A DNA stretch of 64,000 bases, taken from NCBI GenBank assembly GCA_902523635.1, contig CABZAE010000003.1:1-64000 (forward strand), read 5' to 3'. Both the position numbers and the translations under genes were made by a program. Below the pieces are notes generated by a model. The model was not told where the DNA came from and did no database searches. It worked only from the letters and a program-made list of their open reading frames with translations. Below, piece by piece: positions 56,130-64,000 of the stretch. This stretch comes from an uncultured Bacteroidota bacterium (lineage in GTDB: Bacteria > Bacteroidota > Bacteroidia > Flavobacteriales > Flavobacteriaceae). Within the stretch, counting starts at the first letter, position 1. Each line of letters begins with the position of its first letter.

Positions 56130-56412
56130 TTCCGATTGGAAGTAAGTCTTTAAATTCTTTATGTTTTTTTATGAACTGACGAATCTGTGGGGAAGTAGGC
56201 ATAATTCTAATATTCTTTTCCTTTATAATTTCAAAAACCTCCCTAATAAATGTTTCTTCAAAATCAGGGTTTGAATCAGAATTTGGGACAACAAGTTTAG
56301 TTAAAAAGATTTTTCTGTCCTGTAAAGCGTATTCAATTTTGGCCAAACCTTGATCAACTTCGACTTCGAACTGACGTAGAAAAGTGTTGTCATATATGGT
56401 TAAGCTTGTCAT
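56119..56412 (-). CDS. Small GNAT-like protein with degenerate acetyl-CoA loop
   Basis: The 97 residues align in outline with the short COG2388 (YjdJ-type) N-acetyltransferases: an opening strand pair RQFEVEVDQGLAKIEYALQDRKIFLTKLVVP, a helix, then NIRIMPTSPQIRQFIKKHKEFKDLLP. The Q/RxxGxG/A acetyl-CoA loop that should follow LVVP is missing and replaced by NSDSNPDFEETF. Similar degenerate forms seem common in Flavobacteriia. Either acetyl-CoA is bound differently or the protein is not an acetyltransferase. Confidence 0.7.
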   Translation of the reverse strand: MTSLTIYDNTFLRQFEVEVDQGLAKIEYALQDRKIFLTKLVVPNSDSNPDFEETFIREVFEIIKEKNIRIMPTSPQIRQFIKKHKEFKDLLPIGIRL

Positions 56413-56437
56413 TAAATATTAATCTTTATTTTTAATA

Positions 56438-56445
56438 CAAATATA
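56438..56445 (-). promoter_or_regulatory. Candidate -7 box TATATTTG for the GNAT-like gene
   Basis: Exact TAnnTTTG match 25 bases before the ATG on the minus strand. A TTTTTG stands 24 bases further upstream, one base outside the usual spacing. Confidence 0.5.
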
Positions 56446-56484
56446 CAAAATTGAATGAAAAAGCTTTGTCAAAAATTCTAAATC

Positions 56485-57135
56485 ATGATCCATGTCTATT
56501 TGATGCCAGGAATGTCAGCAAATTCATTAATTTTTGAAAGAATAAAATTCCCGGAAAATTATGAGCTTCATTATTTGAACTGGATTAGTCCAAAAAAAGA
56601 TGAATCCATTCAAAATTATGCTATCCGATTTTCGTCCTTGATTAAAAACGATGAACCTGTAATGATTGGAGTTTCCTTTGGCGGAATATTGGTTCAGGAG
56701 ATCTCTAAAATCATTAACGTAAAAAAAATAATAATTATTTCAAGTGTCAAGTCTGCTTCAGAGTTGCCAGTACATATGAAATTTGGTCGTTTTACTAAAA
56801 CTTATAAATTATTACCTTTAAAATGGATTAATGATTTTGAATCACTCGCTTCTTTTGTTTTGGGTCCTCTTGTCAACAGGAGACTACAACTTTACAGAAA
56901 ATATTTGACAGTCAGAGATGAAAATTATCTTAGCTGGTCTGTACATGAGCTAATACAATGGAAGCAAAAAAAACCTCTGAAAGATATAATTCATATTCAT
57001 GGAACCAATGACAGGATTTTCCCAGTATTGTTTATTAAAAACTATATTAAAGTACGTGGGGGAGATCATGCAATGATTTTAAAGAAGGCTAACTGGCTTA
57101 ATAAAAAAATTCCAGAGCTGATAGAAAAAAATTAA
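56485..57135 (+). CDS. Alpha/beta hydrolase family protein
   Basis: A 216-residue compact alpha/beta hydrolase. HVYLMPGMSANSLIFERI provides the oxyanion-hole strand. The nucleophile elbow is MIGVSFGGILVQEI (Ser in GVSFGG). The acid is likely the Asp of HGTNDRIFP, and the base the His of RGGDHAMI. A cap-like helical stretch lies between. There is no signal peptide, so it is cytoplasmic. The substrate is unknown. Its 3' end overlaps the convergent TPR gene by 4 bases. Confidence 0.85.
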   Translation: MIHVYLMPGMSANSLIFERIKFPENYELHYLNWISPKKDESIQNYAIRFSSLIKNDEPVMIGVSFGGILVQEISKIINVKKIIIISSVKSASELPVHMKFGRFTKTYKLLPLKWINDFESLASFVLGPLVNRRLQLYRKYLTVRDENYLSWSVHELIQWKQKKPLKDIIHIHGTNDRIFPVLFIKNYIKVRGGDHAMILKKANWLNKKIPELIEKN

Positions 57136-57647
57136 ATTCTTTTCATTTGTTGTTGCATCATTCTTATCTGATCAGCAAGCATTCTTTGTTTATCAATTTT
57201 TTTTGCTTCGTTGAGAAGAGCAGTAGCCTCTCTTTTTCTTCTTTTTTGCATGAGTATTCCCGCTAAACTTAATTTTGCCATTGCTAAGTCATGATTCATT
57301 GATAAACCCAACGATATAGCTTTTTTAAAATATTTTTCGGCCTCGGTTAAATTTGTTTGTGAACTAATTATTCCATTTAAATAATTGTAGTAGCCAACCT
57401 GTTTTTGAGTTAGTGCACTTTCAGGTTTTTTGATTTTATTTAACCATTTTTTTGTGCCATCAAAATCCTGTTTGCGCATTCTCAGGAAAGCTAGTAAAAT
57501 GATCTCATTTTTGAAATAGAAAAAAATCAAAAGAAGAGTCAAAAAAATAAGTGCAATTCCATTTCCTATGTTATTTTCTGTAAATTGAAAAATAGAATAT
57601 CCTAAAGATGCTGTTGAAAGAATTAATTTTATATATTTTGGAAACAT
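57132..57647 (-). CDS. Membrane-anchored TPR-like protein of unknown function
   Basis: The 171 residues have two hydrophobic segments near the N terminus (YIKLILSTASLGYSIFQF and GIALIFLTLLLIFFYF). A soluble helical part follows with at least two tetratricopeptide-like repeats: AEKYFKKAISLGLSMNHDLAMAKLSLAGILMQKRRKREATALLNEAKKID. The end is Gln/Met-rich. It is probably a protein-interaction platform on the cytoplasmic membrane face. It lies between the hydrolase and rpmH, with no obvious partner. Confidence 0.75.
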   Translation of the reverse strand: MFPKYIKLILSTASLGYSIFQFTENNIGNGIALIFLTLLLIFFYFKNEIILLAFLRMRKQDFDGTKKWLNKIKKPESALTQKQVGYYNYLNGIISSQTNLTEAEKYFKKAISLGLSMNHDLAMAKLSLAGILMQKRRKREATALLNEAKKIDKQRMLADQIRMMQQQMKRI

Positions 57648-57678
57648 ATTTTTTGGAGTAGTTATTTTAAGTATTGAT

Positions 57679-57708
57679 TTGAGTTAGTAAAAAGTTATCG
57701 TATATTTG
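57679..57708 (+). promoter_or_regulatory. rpmH promoter, TTTG-N19-TATATTTG
   Basis: TTG, 19 bases, TATATTTG: an exact match to the Bacteroidota sigma-A promoter in both boxes and spacing. The rpmH ATG follows 36 bases after the -7 box. Confidence 0.8.
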
Positions 57709-57744
57709 GCCGCAAATTTGAGCAAAAGTAATTAATTATTTGAA

Positions 57745-57903
57745 ATGAAAAGAACTTTTCAACCCTCTAACAGGAAAAGAAAAAATAAACACGGATTTAG
57801 AGAAAGAATGTCAACCCCAAATGGAAGGAAAGTTCTTGCTTCAAGAAGATCAAAAGGCAGAAGTAAAATTTCTGTTTCTTGTGAACCCAGACACAAAAAA
57901 TAA
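57745..57903 (+). CDS. rpmH: Ribosomal protein L34
   Basis: Missed by the ORF track because of its size. ATG opens 52 codons: [41 protein letters not shown], then [14 protein letters not shown]. The first 44 residues are canonical L34; the short tail after KGRSK is typical of Flavobacteriia. Unlike many bacteria, it is not next to rnpA or dnaA here. It has its own strong promoter and a strong terminator, so it is probably monocistronic. Confidence 0.97.
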   Translation: MKRTFQPSNRKRKNKHGFRERMSTPNGRKVLASRRSKGRSKISVSCEPRHKK

Positions 57904-57927
57904 GTGAATAAATTTTTAAAAAAATCT

Positions 57928-57959
57928 AGGTGTTACTTTTTCAGTAACACCTTTTTTTA
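57928..57959 (+). terminator. Intrinsic terminator of rpmH
   Basis: AGGTGTTACT pairs over ten bases with AGTAACACCT around a TTTTC loop, followed by seven T residues. It lies 24 bases after the rpmH stop and separates rpmH from carB. Confidence 0.95.
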
Positions 57960-57989
57960 TATATATTAATTAATCAAATAAATGTTTGT

Positions 57990-60839
57990 ATGCCCCTCCG
58001 TAAAGACATTAAAAGTATTCTGATAATTGGCTCTGGTCCAATAATTATAGGTCAAGCCTGTGAATTTGATTATTCTGGTTCGCAAGCTCTTAGATCATTA
58101 AAAGAAGATGGTATAAAAACCATTCTTGTTAATTCTAATCCAGCTACAATAATGACCGATCCAGTCATGGCTGATCACATATACTTAAAGCCATTAAACA
58201 CAAAATCTATTAGATATATACTTTCTAAACATAAAATAGATGCAGTTTTACCAACAATGGGAGGTCAAACTGCTCTAAATTTATGTATAGAGGCTGATGA
58301 GAAAGGAATTTGGGATGAATTTAATGTAGAGATTATTGGTGTAGATATCGACGCAATTAATATTACCGAAGATAGAGAACAATTCAAGCAACTTTTAAAA
58401 ACAATTAATATTCCTGTTGCACCTGCCAAGACAGCTACATCTTTTTTAAAAGGGAAGGAAATTGCTCAAGAGTTTGGTTTTCCAATAGTAATTAGACCAT
58501 CTTTTACACTTGGTGGAAGTGGAGCTTCATTAGTCCAAAAGTCGGAAGATTTTGATGAGTTGTTAACTAGAGGCTTAGAAGCATCACCAATTCATGAAGT
58601 CTTGATTGATAAAGCTCTAATGGGCTGGAAAGAATACGAACTAGAACTATTGAGAGATAAAAATGATAATGTCGTAATAATATGTACAATCGAAAATATG
58701 GATCCCATGGGCATCCACACTGGAGACTCTATAACTGTAGCACCCGCAATGACACTTTCAGATACAGCCTATCAACGCATGAGAGACATGGCTATAAAAA
58801 TGATGCGTAGTATCGGAGATTTTGCTGGAGGATGTAACGTTCAATTTGCTGTCAGTCCAGACGATAAGGAGGACATTATTGCTATTGAAATAAATCCAAG
58901 AGTATCCAGGTCTTCTGCTTTAGCCTCAAAGGCTTCCGGATATCCAATCGCAAAGATTGCAAGTAAGTTAGCTATTGGATATACATTGGATGAGTTAGAT
59001 AATCAGATAACTAAATCAACATCTGCTCTATTTGAACCAACACTTGATTATGTTATTGTTAAGATTCCAAGATGGAACTTTGATAAGTTTGAGGGCTCCG
59101 AAAGAATCTTAGGTTTACAAATGAAGTCTGTTGGTGAGGTTATGGGAATTGGAAGGTCGTTTATGGAAGCCCTACACAAGGCAACACAATCATTAGAAAT
59201 AAAAAGAAATGGAATTGGTGCTGATGGAAAGGGTTATACAGATTACGACACAGTTATTAGAAAATTGACTTATGCATCATGGGACAGGGTTTTTGTTATA
59301 TATGATGCAATAAAATTAGGGATCTCATTGGATAGAATTCATGATATAACCAAAATTGATATTTGGTACTTAAGGCAATATGAGAAACTTATAAGCTTGG
59401 AGAAAGTAATATCAGAGTTAACAATTGATAATATTTCTAAAGAAATTCTTTTAGAAGCAAAACAAATGGGATTTGCAGACAGACAAATTGCTCACATGCT
59501 TGGTTGTATGGAAAGTGTAGTATATAAAAAGAGAAAAAGTTTGAATATTAATAGGGTTTATAAGCTAGTTGATACTTGTGCTGCTGAGTTTAAAGCACAA
59601 ACACCTTACTATTACTCTACTTTTGAAGAATCAGTTCAGAATTCCGATGGAACAATCACAACTCAAAATGAAAGTACAGTCTCAAAAAATAAAAAAATTG
59701 TTGTTCTAGGTTCTGGTCCAAACAGAATAGGTCAAGGTATTGAGTTTGACTATTGCTGTGTACATGGAGTTCTGGCATCTTCTGAATGTGGATATGAAAC
59801 GGTTATGATTAATTGTAATCCTGAAACTGTTTCAACTGATTTTGATATTGCAGATAAGCTATATTTTGAACCGGTCTTCTGGGAACACATTTATGATATT
59901 ATTGAACATGAAAAGCCTGAAGGTGTGATTGTTCAGCTTGGTGGTCAGACTGCCTTGAAGTTGGCTGAAAAATTAGATAGATATGGAATAAAAATCATGG
60001 GAACTACTTACAAAGCTCTAGATTTAGCAGAGGATAGAGGAAGCTTTTCAACCTTACTTAAGGAGAATAATATTCCATATCCTGAGTTTGGAGTTGCTGA
60101 GACAGCAGATGAAGCTCTCGTTTTAGCTGATAAATTACATTTTCCAATCTTAGTTAGACCTTCATATGTTCTTGGAGGACAGGGAATGAAAATTGTAATT
60201 AATAAAGAAGACTTAGAAGCTCATGTAGTTGATTTATTACAGAAAATACCTAATAACAAATTGTTACTAGATCATTACTTAGATGGTGCAATTGAGGCAG
60301 AGGCAGATGCGATTTGTGATGGTGAAAATGTTTTAATCATAGGAATTATGGAACACATTGAGCCTTGTGGCATCCATTCTGGTGATTCCAACGCAACTCT
60401 TCCTCCATTCAATCTAGGTAAACTTGTTATGCAACAAATTATTGATCATACAAAAAAAATTGCACTTGCATTAAATACAGTTGGTTTGATCAATATCCAG
60501 TTTGCTATCAAAGACGAAGTCGTTTTTATAATCGAAGCAAATCCAAGAGCTTCTCGAACTGTTCCTTTCATTGCCAAGGCATATCAACAACCTTATGTTA
60601 ATTATGCGACAAAAGTTATGTTAGGTAAAATGAAGGTATCAGACATAAATTACAAGCCTGACTTGAAAGGCTTTGCAATTAAACAACCTGTTTTTTCATT
60701 TAATAAATTTCCAAACGTGAATAAAAGCTTGGGTCCTGAGATGAAAAGTACTGGTGAGAGTATTCTTTTTATTGATTCTTTGAAGGATGATGAGTTTTAT
60801 GAACTTTATTCAAGAAGAAAAATGTATTTAACTAAATAA
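57990..60839 (+). CDS. carB: Carbamoyl-phosphate synthase large subunit, lacking the C-terminal MGS domain
   Basis: Makes carbamoyl phosphate from bicarbonate, ATP and ammonia delivered by CarA. Two homologous halves are present: ILIIGSGPIIIGQACEFDYSGSQA and an ATP-grasp domain with RPSFTLGGSGAS and EINPRVSRSSALASKASGYPIA; then VVLGSGPNRIGQGIEFDYCCVH and RPSYVLGGQGMKIV with EANPRASRTVPFIAKA. The usual bacterial length is about 1070 residues. This protein ends at 949, just after the second ATP-grasp half, so the MGS-like domain that binds UMP and ornithine in E. coli is absent. I recall similar short forms in Flavobacteriia. It is about 40 kb from carA. Confidence 0.96.
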   Translation: MPLRKDIKSILIIGSGPIIIGQACEFDYSGSQALRSLKEDGIKTILVNSNPATIMTDPVMADHIYLKPLNTKSIRYILSKHKIDAVLPTMGGQTALNLCIEADEKGIWDEFNVEIIGVDIDAINITEDREQFKQLLKTINIPVAPAKTATSFLKGKEIAQEFGFPIVIRPSFTLGGSGASLVQKSEDFDELLTRGLEASPIHEVLIDKALMGWKEYELELLRDKNDNVVIICTIENMDPMGIHTGDSITVAPAMTLSDTAYQRMRDMAIKMMRSIGDFAGGCNVQFAVSPDDKEDIIAIEINPRVSRSSALASKASGYPIAKIASKLAIGYTLDELDNQITKSTSALFEPTLDYVIVKIPRWNFDKFEGSERILGLQMKSVGEVMGIGRSFMEALHKATQSLEIKRNGIGADGKGYTDYDTVIRKLTYASWDRVFVIYDAIKLGISLDRIHDITKIDIWYLRQYEKLISLEKVISELTIDNISKEILLEAKQMGFADRQIAHMLGCMESVVYKKRKSLNINRVYKLVDTCAAEFKAQTPYYYSTFEESVQNSDGTITTQNESTVSKNKKIVVLGSGPNRIGQGIEFDYCCVHGVLASSECGYETVMINCNPETVSTDFDIADKLYFEPVFWEHIYDIIEHEKPEGVIVQLGGQTALKLAEKLDRYGIKIMGTTYKALDLAEDRGSFSTLLKENNIPYPEFGVAETADEALVLADKLHFPILVRPSYVLGGQGMKIVINKEDLEAHVVDLLQKIPNNKLLLDHYLDGAIEAEADAICDGENVLIIGIMEHIEPCGIHSGDSNATLPPFNLGKLVMQQIIDHTKKIALALNTVGLINIQFAIKDEVVFIIEANPRASRTVPFIAKAYQQPYVNYATKVMLGKMKVSDINYKPDLKGFAIKQPVFSFNKFPNVNKSLGPEMKSTGESILFIDSLKDDEFYELYSRRKMYLTK

Positions 60840-60860
60840 TAACTTAGCTTTAAAATTTAA

Positions 60861-61970
60861 ATGGAAAACGCCTTACTTTTTATTGCAGTTTTATTGTTCC
60901 TAGGACTTATTATTTTTTTTTTGAAAGCAAACAAAAATAATTCTTCAGATAAATTAATGATTCAACTAACTAATAATCTTAGTAATGAGATTCAAAATAT
61001 CAGAAAAGAGGTAAGTGAAAGTTCAGAAAAAAACAGGACTGAGATTGAAACTAAATTGTCTGCAATTAATAAGGAAATAAATAATTTTCATAAAATTTCA
61101 AAAGAGGACATACAAAAACAATTTACTGAATCTAATAAAGTTATAAAGGATGTTACAGAACAATTAGGTAAGATTAAAGGAACCAATGAACAAGTTTTAA
61201 ACTTTGCCAATCAAATGAAATCTTTGGAAAAAATATTAAGCAATCAAAAACAAAGAGGGATCCTTGGTGAAATTCAACTTGAAAATTTATTATCAAATGT
61301 TCTTCCTCCTGATTTGTTTGAAATGCAATACTCTTTTTTGAGTGGGGAATCTGTTGATGCCATTGTAAAAGTTGGGGAATTTATTATTCCTGTAGATGCT
61401 AAGTTTTCTTTGGATAATTATAATAAAATGATTGAAAGTTCAGATAACTCTGAAATCAAAATTTTAGAAAGAAAATTCAAAGACGACATAAAAAATAGAA
61501 TTGATGAGACTTCAAAATACATTAGACCTAATGAGAAAACCACAGACTACGCATATATGTTTATACCAGCAGATGGTTTATATCAGGACTTATTAAACAG
61601 CAGGGTAGGCTCCCTTAAGATCAATTCTAAAGATTTAGTTTCTTATGCTTATTCAAGGAAAGTAATGATTGTTTCTCCAATGAGTCTCTTTCCAATGCTA
61701 CAAATCACTGTAAAAGCATTACATAACTTAAAAGTTGAAAAATCTATTCATGATATTCTGATGAATATTGATAAATTATCAAATCATTTAAACTCATACC
61801 AAAACTCACATAATAGGCTTGGTAAATCTTTGAGTACTGCTGTGAATCATTACAACGACTCATCAAAAGAATTTGGTAAAATTGATAAGGATGTAATAAA
61901 AATATCAGATGGTAATTTCAAGATAGGAATAGAAACAGATATCGTAAACAGACCTTTAACTGAAGACTAA
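60861..61970 (+). CDS. rmuC: RmuC-family DNA recombination protein
   Basis: Membrane-anchored nuclease-like protein thought to limit inversion or recombination at repeats. It is 369 residues: an N-terminal membrane helix (LLFIAVLLFLGLIIFFL), a coiled-coil stalk of about 100 residues, then the RmuC domain with QRGILGEIQLENLLSNVLPPDLFEMQYSF, IIPVDAKFSLDNYNKM and YAYMFIPADGLYQDLL. The pattern VDAKF is the nuclease-like core. It ends 2 bases from the convergent purB. Confidence 0.92.
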   Translation: MENALLFIAVLLFLGLIIFFLKANKNNSSDKLMIQLTNNLSNEIQNIRKEVSESSEKNRTEIETKLSAINKEINNFHKISKEDIQKQFTESNKVIKDVTEQLGKIKGTNEQVLNFANQMKSLEKILSNQKQRGILGEIQLENLLSNVLPPDLFEMQYSFLSGESVDAIVKVGEFIIPVDAKFSLDNYNKMIESSDNSEIKILERKFKDDIKNRIDETSKYIRPNEKTTDYAYMFIPADGLYQDLLNSRVGSLKINSKDLVSYAYSRKVMIVSPMSLFPMLQITVKALHNLKVEKSIHDILMNIDKLSNHLNSYQNSHNRLGKSLSTAVNHYNDSSKEFGKIDKDVIKISDGNFKIGIETDIVNRPLTED

Positions 61971-61972
61971 TA

Positions 61973-63313
61973 TCATATTCCGGTGTAATTTTTTGGACTA
62001 ATTTTTTTTAGTTCATCTTTAACTGATCTTGAAATGTCAAGTTGTTCAATAAATTTGTGAATTGTTTCTTTGTCAACTTTATCGTTTTTTCTTGTAAAAT
62101 CCTTTAGTTTTTCATACGGATTAGGAAAGCCTTCTCTACGTAAAATTGTTTGAATTGATTCTGCAACCACAGACCAATTTTTATTTAAATCATCCTCAAT
62201 TTTAGAGTCATTTACGATAAGTTTATCAATTCCCTTAGTTGTTGAATTAATAGCAATTAAAGTGTGAGCAAATGGAACACCAATATTTCTTAGAACAGTA
62301 CTGTCAGTCAAATCTCTTTGAAGTCTAGAAATAGGTAATTTTGATGATAAGTGCTGAAAAATGGCATTAGCTATTCCTAAATTACCCTCAGAGTTTTCAA
62401 AATCAATAGGATTGATTTTATGTGGCATCGCTGATGAACCAACTTCCTTTTGATTTATTTTTTGCTTAAAATAATCCATAGAAATATAGGTCCATATATC
62501 TCTGTTAAAATCTATCAAAATGGTATTTATTCTTTTCAAACAATCAAACAATGAAGCCAGATGATCGTAATGTTCGATTTGAGTTGTTGGAAAGGAGTGT
62601 TGAAGTCCTAAACTATTTAAAAACTTTGATGCAAAGTTTTTCCAGTCAATTTCAGGAAAGGCAACAAAGTGAGCATTATAATTTCCAGTTGCTCCACCAA
62701 ATTTTGCTGCGATTGGAATTTTATCCAAAAAAGTCAATTGCTGTTTAATTCTTTCAGAAAAAACTTCAATTTCCTTACCAAGTTTTGTTGGGCTTGCTGG
62801 TTGTCCATGGGTCCTTGCCAGCATAGGTACATCATGATATTCATTACTTTTTTCATCTAATAGAAATAATAATTTCTTTATTTCAGGAATATAAAGTTCG
62901 TTCAGAGCATTTTTGATTGATAGAGGAATAGCTGTATTATTGATATCTTGAGAAGTTAGTCCAAAATGGATAAACTCTTCGTATTTTTTTAGTTTTAGGT
63001 CAGAAAATTTTTTTTTAACAAAGTATTCTACAGCCTTAACGTCGTGATTAGTTTCTTTTTCAATTTCCTTTACCAAAACAGCGTCTTTGTTATTAAAGTC
63101 CTTGTATATTTTTTTAATATTTCCAACTTGATTTTTAGGGAAATCTTTAAAATTGGGAATGTTAGATTCCGTCAATTTTAAAAAGTATTCAATTTCAATT
63201 AAAACACGATACTTGATCAGACTTTCTTCAGAAAAATAGTTTGATAGTTTTCTGCACTTTTCACTATATCTTCCATCGATAGGACTTACAGCATTTAATG
63301 AATTGAGTTTCAT
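61973..63313 (-). CDS. purB: Adenylosuccinate lyase
   Basis: Cleaves SAICAR and adenylosuccinate in purine synthesis. It is 446 residues. N-terminal LNAVSPIDGRYSEKCRKLSNYFSEESLIKYRVLIEIEYFL, HFGLTSQDINNTA, ARTHGQPASPTKLGKE, and the flexible signature loop SSAMPHKINPIDFENSEGN carry the catalytic residues. The track start is 24 bases too early; the family begins at MKLNSLNAV, and a TAACTTTG -7 box lies in the skipped region. Confidence 0.96.
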   Translation of the reverse strand: MKLNSLNAVSPIDGRYSEKCRKLSNYFSEESLIKYRVLIEIEYFLKLTESNIPNFKDFPKNQVGNIKKIYKDFNNKDAVLVKEIEKETNHDVKAVEYFVKKKFSDLKLKKYEEFIHFGLTSQDINNTAIPLSIKNALNELYIPEIKKLLFLLDEKSNEYHDVPMLARTHGQPASPTKLGKEIEVFSERIKQQLTFLDKIPIAAKFGGATGNYNAHFVAFPEIDWKNFASKFLNSLGLQHSFPTTQIEHYDHLASLFDCLKRINTILIDFNRDIWTYISMDYFKQKINQKEVGSSAMPHKINPIDFENSEGNLGIANAIFQHLSSKLPISRLQRDLTDSTVLRNIGVPFAHTLIAINSTTKGIDKLIVNDSKIEDDLNKNWSVVAESIQTILRREGFPNPYEKLKDFTRKNDKVDKETIHKFIEQLDISRSVKDELKKISPKNYTGI

Positions 63314-63334
63314 TGTCTTTCTTTTGAAAGCATA

Positions 63335-63342
63335 CAAAGTTA
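63335..63342 (-). promoter_or_regulatory. purB -7 box TAACTTTG
   Basis: Exact TAnnTTTG match 21 bases before the chosen purB ATG and overlapping the track's longer ORF start, which argues for the downstream start. No -33 TTG. Confidence 0.55.
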
Positions 63343-63364
63343 GTTCTTTAAATTTAAATGTGAT

Positions 63365-64000
63365 CTATTTTCTGTTCAGCACCTTGTATTCTTCATAGCA
63401 CTCACTAATTGCATCTAAAATTTGAAGATCATTTGCAGAAACAATAAAATTTTCTGAATAACTACAGTTACGAAGAATCTCGTCTATATCTATTTTTTGA
63501 ATTTGAAGAAGTTCTTTTAATGTTTCTCTGTCAAATTTCGATGCCAAAAGTTCCCTTATCCTATAATCTTCCTTCATTTGTTTCAGTTTTTTAAGTTGTT
63601 TTGGGTTTTTTCCAAACAAGTTGTACAAAAAGTCTGCAGGATTAAATATAGAATTTAAAACCTTTGAAAATGCACCAATATTTCGAGATCCTCCCTCATA
63701 GCCTCTAGATGGAAGTCCCGGAATACTATATCTTAGGGCCCTACTTATGGGAATATTCTTAGCATCGATTTCTAAATATCCAGTTAATTTGTAAGGGGAT
63801 ACAATAACTTCCTCAAGCGCATATGCTAATTCGGTAATTTGAATTTTTGAATTTTTGAATTTAAGTAAATCGTTTGTTACCCTAACTTTAATAGACTTAA
63901 ACCCAAGGTATGATAAATACAATGTGTCATTAATTTTTGCAGGTATTTCAAACCTTCCATTCTTATCCGTTATGACCCCAACAACTTGATTAAGATTAAT
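63365..64000 (-). CDS. Outer-membrane-type protein with carboxypeptidase-like regulatory domain, 5'-truncated
   Basis: The frame stays open to the window edge; the track start is an internal TTG. The visible N-terminal residues, VVGVITDKNGRFEIPAK then INDTLYLSYLGFKSIKVRV, form most of a CarboxypepD_reg-like beta sandwich (PF13715 type). This domain is common at the start of TonB-linked and other exported Bacteroidota proteins. ALEEVIVSPYKLTG looks like the linker that usually follows. The rest, through GLPSRGYEGGSRNIGAFSKVLNSIFNPADFLYNLFGKNPKQLKKLK, is helical and charged. The missing 5' end should encode a signal peptide. The exact family is not assigned. Confidence 0.75.
   Translation of the reverse strand: MNLNQVVGVITDKNGRFEIPAKINDTLYLSYLGFKSIKVRVTNDLLKFKNSKIQITELAYALEEVIVSPYKLTGYLEIDAKNIPISRALRYSIPGLPSRGYEGGSRNIGAFSKVLNSIFNPADFLYNLFGKNPKQLKKLKQMKEDYRIRELLASKFDRETLKELLQIQKIDIDEILRNCSYSENFIVSANDLQILDAISECYEEYKVLNRK

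Noticed and set aside
57970-57989. Possible carB -7 box (AATGTTTG) next to the ATG
   Set aside because: The T-A at the box start is missing and only one base separates it from the start codon.
1-64000. tRNA, CRISPR, insertion sequences, prophage or defence genes
   Set aside because: All intergenic gaps were read and none exceeds 180 bases without a gene; no transposase, integrase, repeat-spacer or tRNA-like sequence was seen.

Overview
The window is AT-rich chromosome from a marine member of the Bacteroidota, most likely class Flavobacteriia. The lines of evidence are the S12-to-L17 ribosomal protein order, type-B L31 and zinc-free S14 and L36, a 'sensor of ECF sigma factor' module, TAnnTTTG -7 promoter boxes with almost no Shine-Dalgarno sequences, and a flavobacterial-type green-tuned proteorhodopsin beside its retinal-forming oxygenase. 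Genus is not claimed. There is no tRNA, rRNA, CRISPR array, prophage or insertion sequence, and no gene-free stretch reaches 300 bases.

Layout. (1) 1-17115: one long plus-strand run with the str, S10, spc and alpha operons: rpsL (5' end outside the window), rpsG, fusA, rpsJ through rplO, secY, infA, rpmJ, rpsM, rpsK, rpsD, rpoA, rplQ. rpmD and rpmJ are real genes too short for the ORF track. L5 and L17 carry long acidic tails. (2) 17293-22870: carA, eno, gltA and two amidinotransferase-fold hydrolases (DDAH/arginine deiminase-like and CtlX-like). (3) 22863-29129: a conserved unknown, argS, a bidirectional terminator, proteorhodopsin (minus) divergent from blh (plus), then ffh and folD. (4) 29131-35364: a VOC protein, a lipoprotein, queE, a NamZ-like DUF1343 protein, a LolC/E-type permease, and two tandem fold-type II PLP enzymes (cysteine synthase-like and diaminopropionate ammonia-lyase). 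(5) 41285-35370, minus: a 32-bp perfect palindrome, marR, fadN, fadA, fadE, forming a fatty-acid beta-oxidation operon. (6) purL, an RsmB-type methyltransferase, an ECF sigma/anti-sigma/sensor module, an ABC exporter, a phosphohexomutase, a family-2 glycosyltransferase and a DUF4199 protein, all minus. (7) 52900-64000: rpmE2, a peptide-binding lipoprotein, mtaB, a GNAT-like protein, an alpha/beta hydrolase, a TPR protein, rpmH with a clear promoter and terminator, carB, rmuC, purB, and the end of an outer-membrane-type protein with a carboxypeptidase-like regulatory domain.

How the genes work together. Most of the window is translation, secretion (SecY, Ffh), nucleotide synthesis (CarA, CarB, PurL, PurB) and central carbon metabolism. 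Accessory functions are light-driven proton pumping, fatty-acid oxidation under a MarR repressor, envelope stress and polysaccharide work, and amino-acid catabolism. The most unusual signals are regulatory: a perfect palindrome abutting the marR -7 box, three start codons lying exactly 4 nt after a -7 box (predicted leaderless mRNAs), a palindrome in the rpsL-rpsG gap, divergent genes whose 5' ends overlap, and frequent TAATG stop-start junctions. I did not find a clearly new multi-gene system. The best candidates for new biology are these regulatory patterns and the L5 tail.
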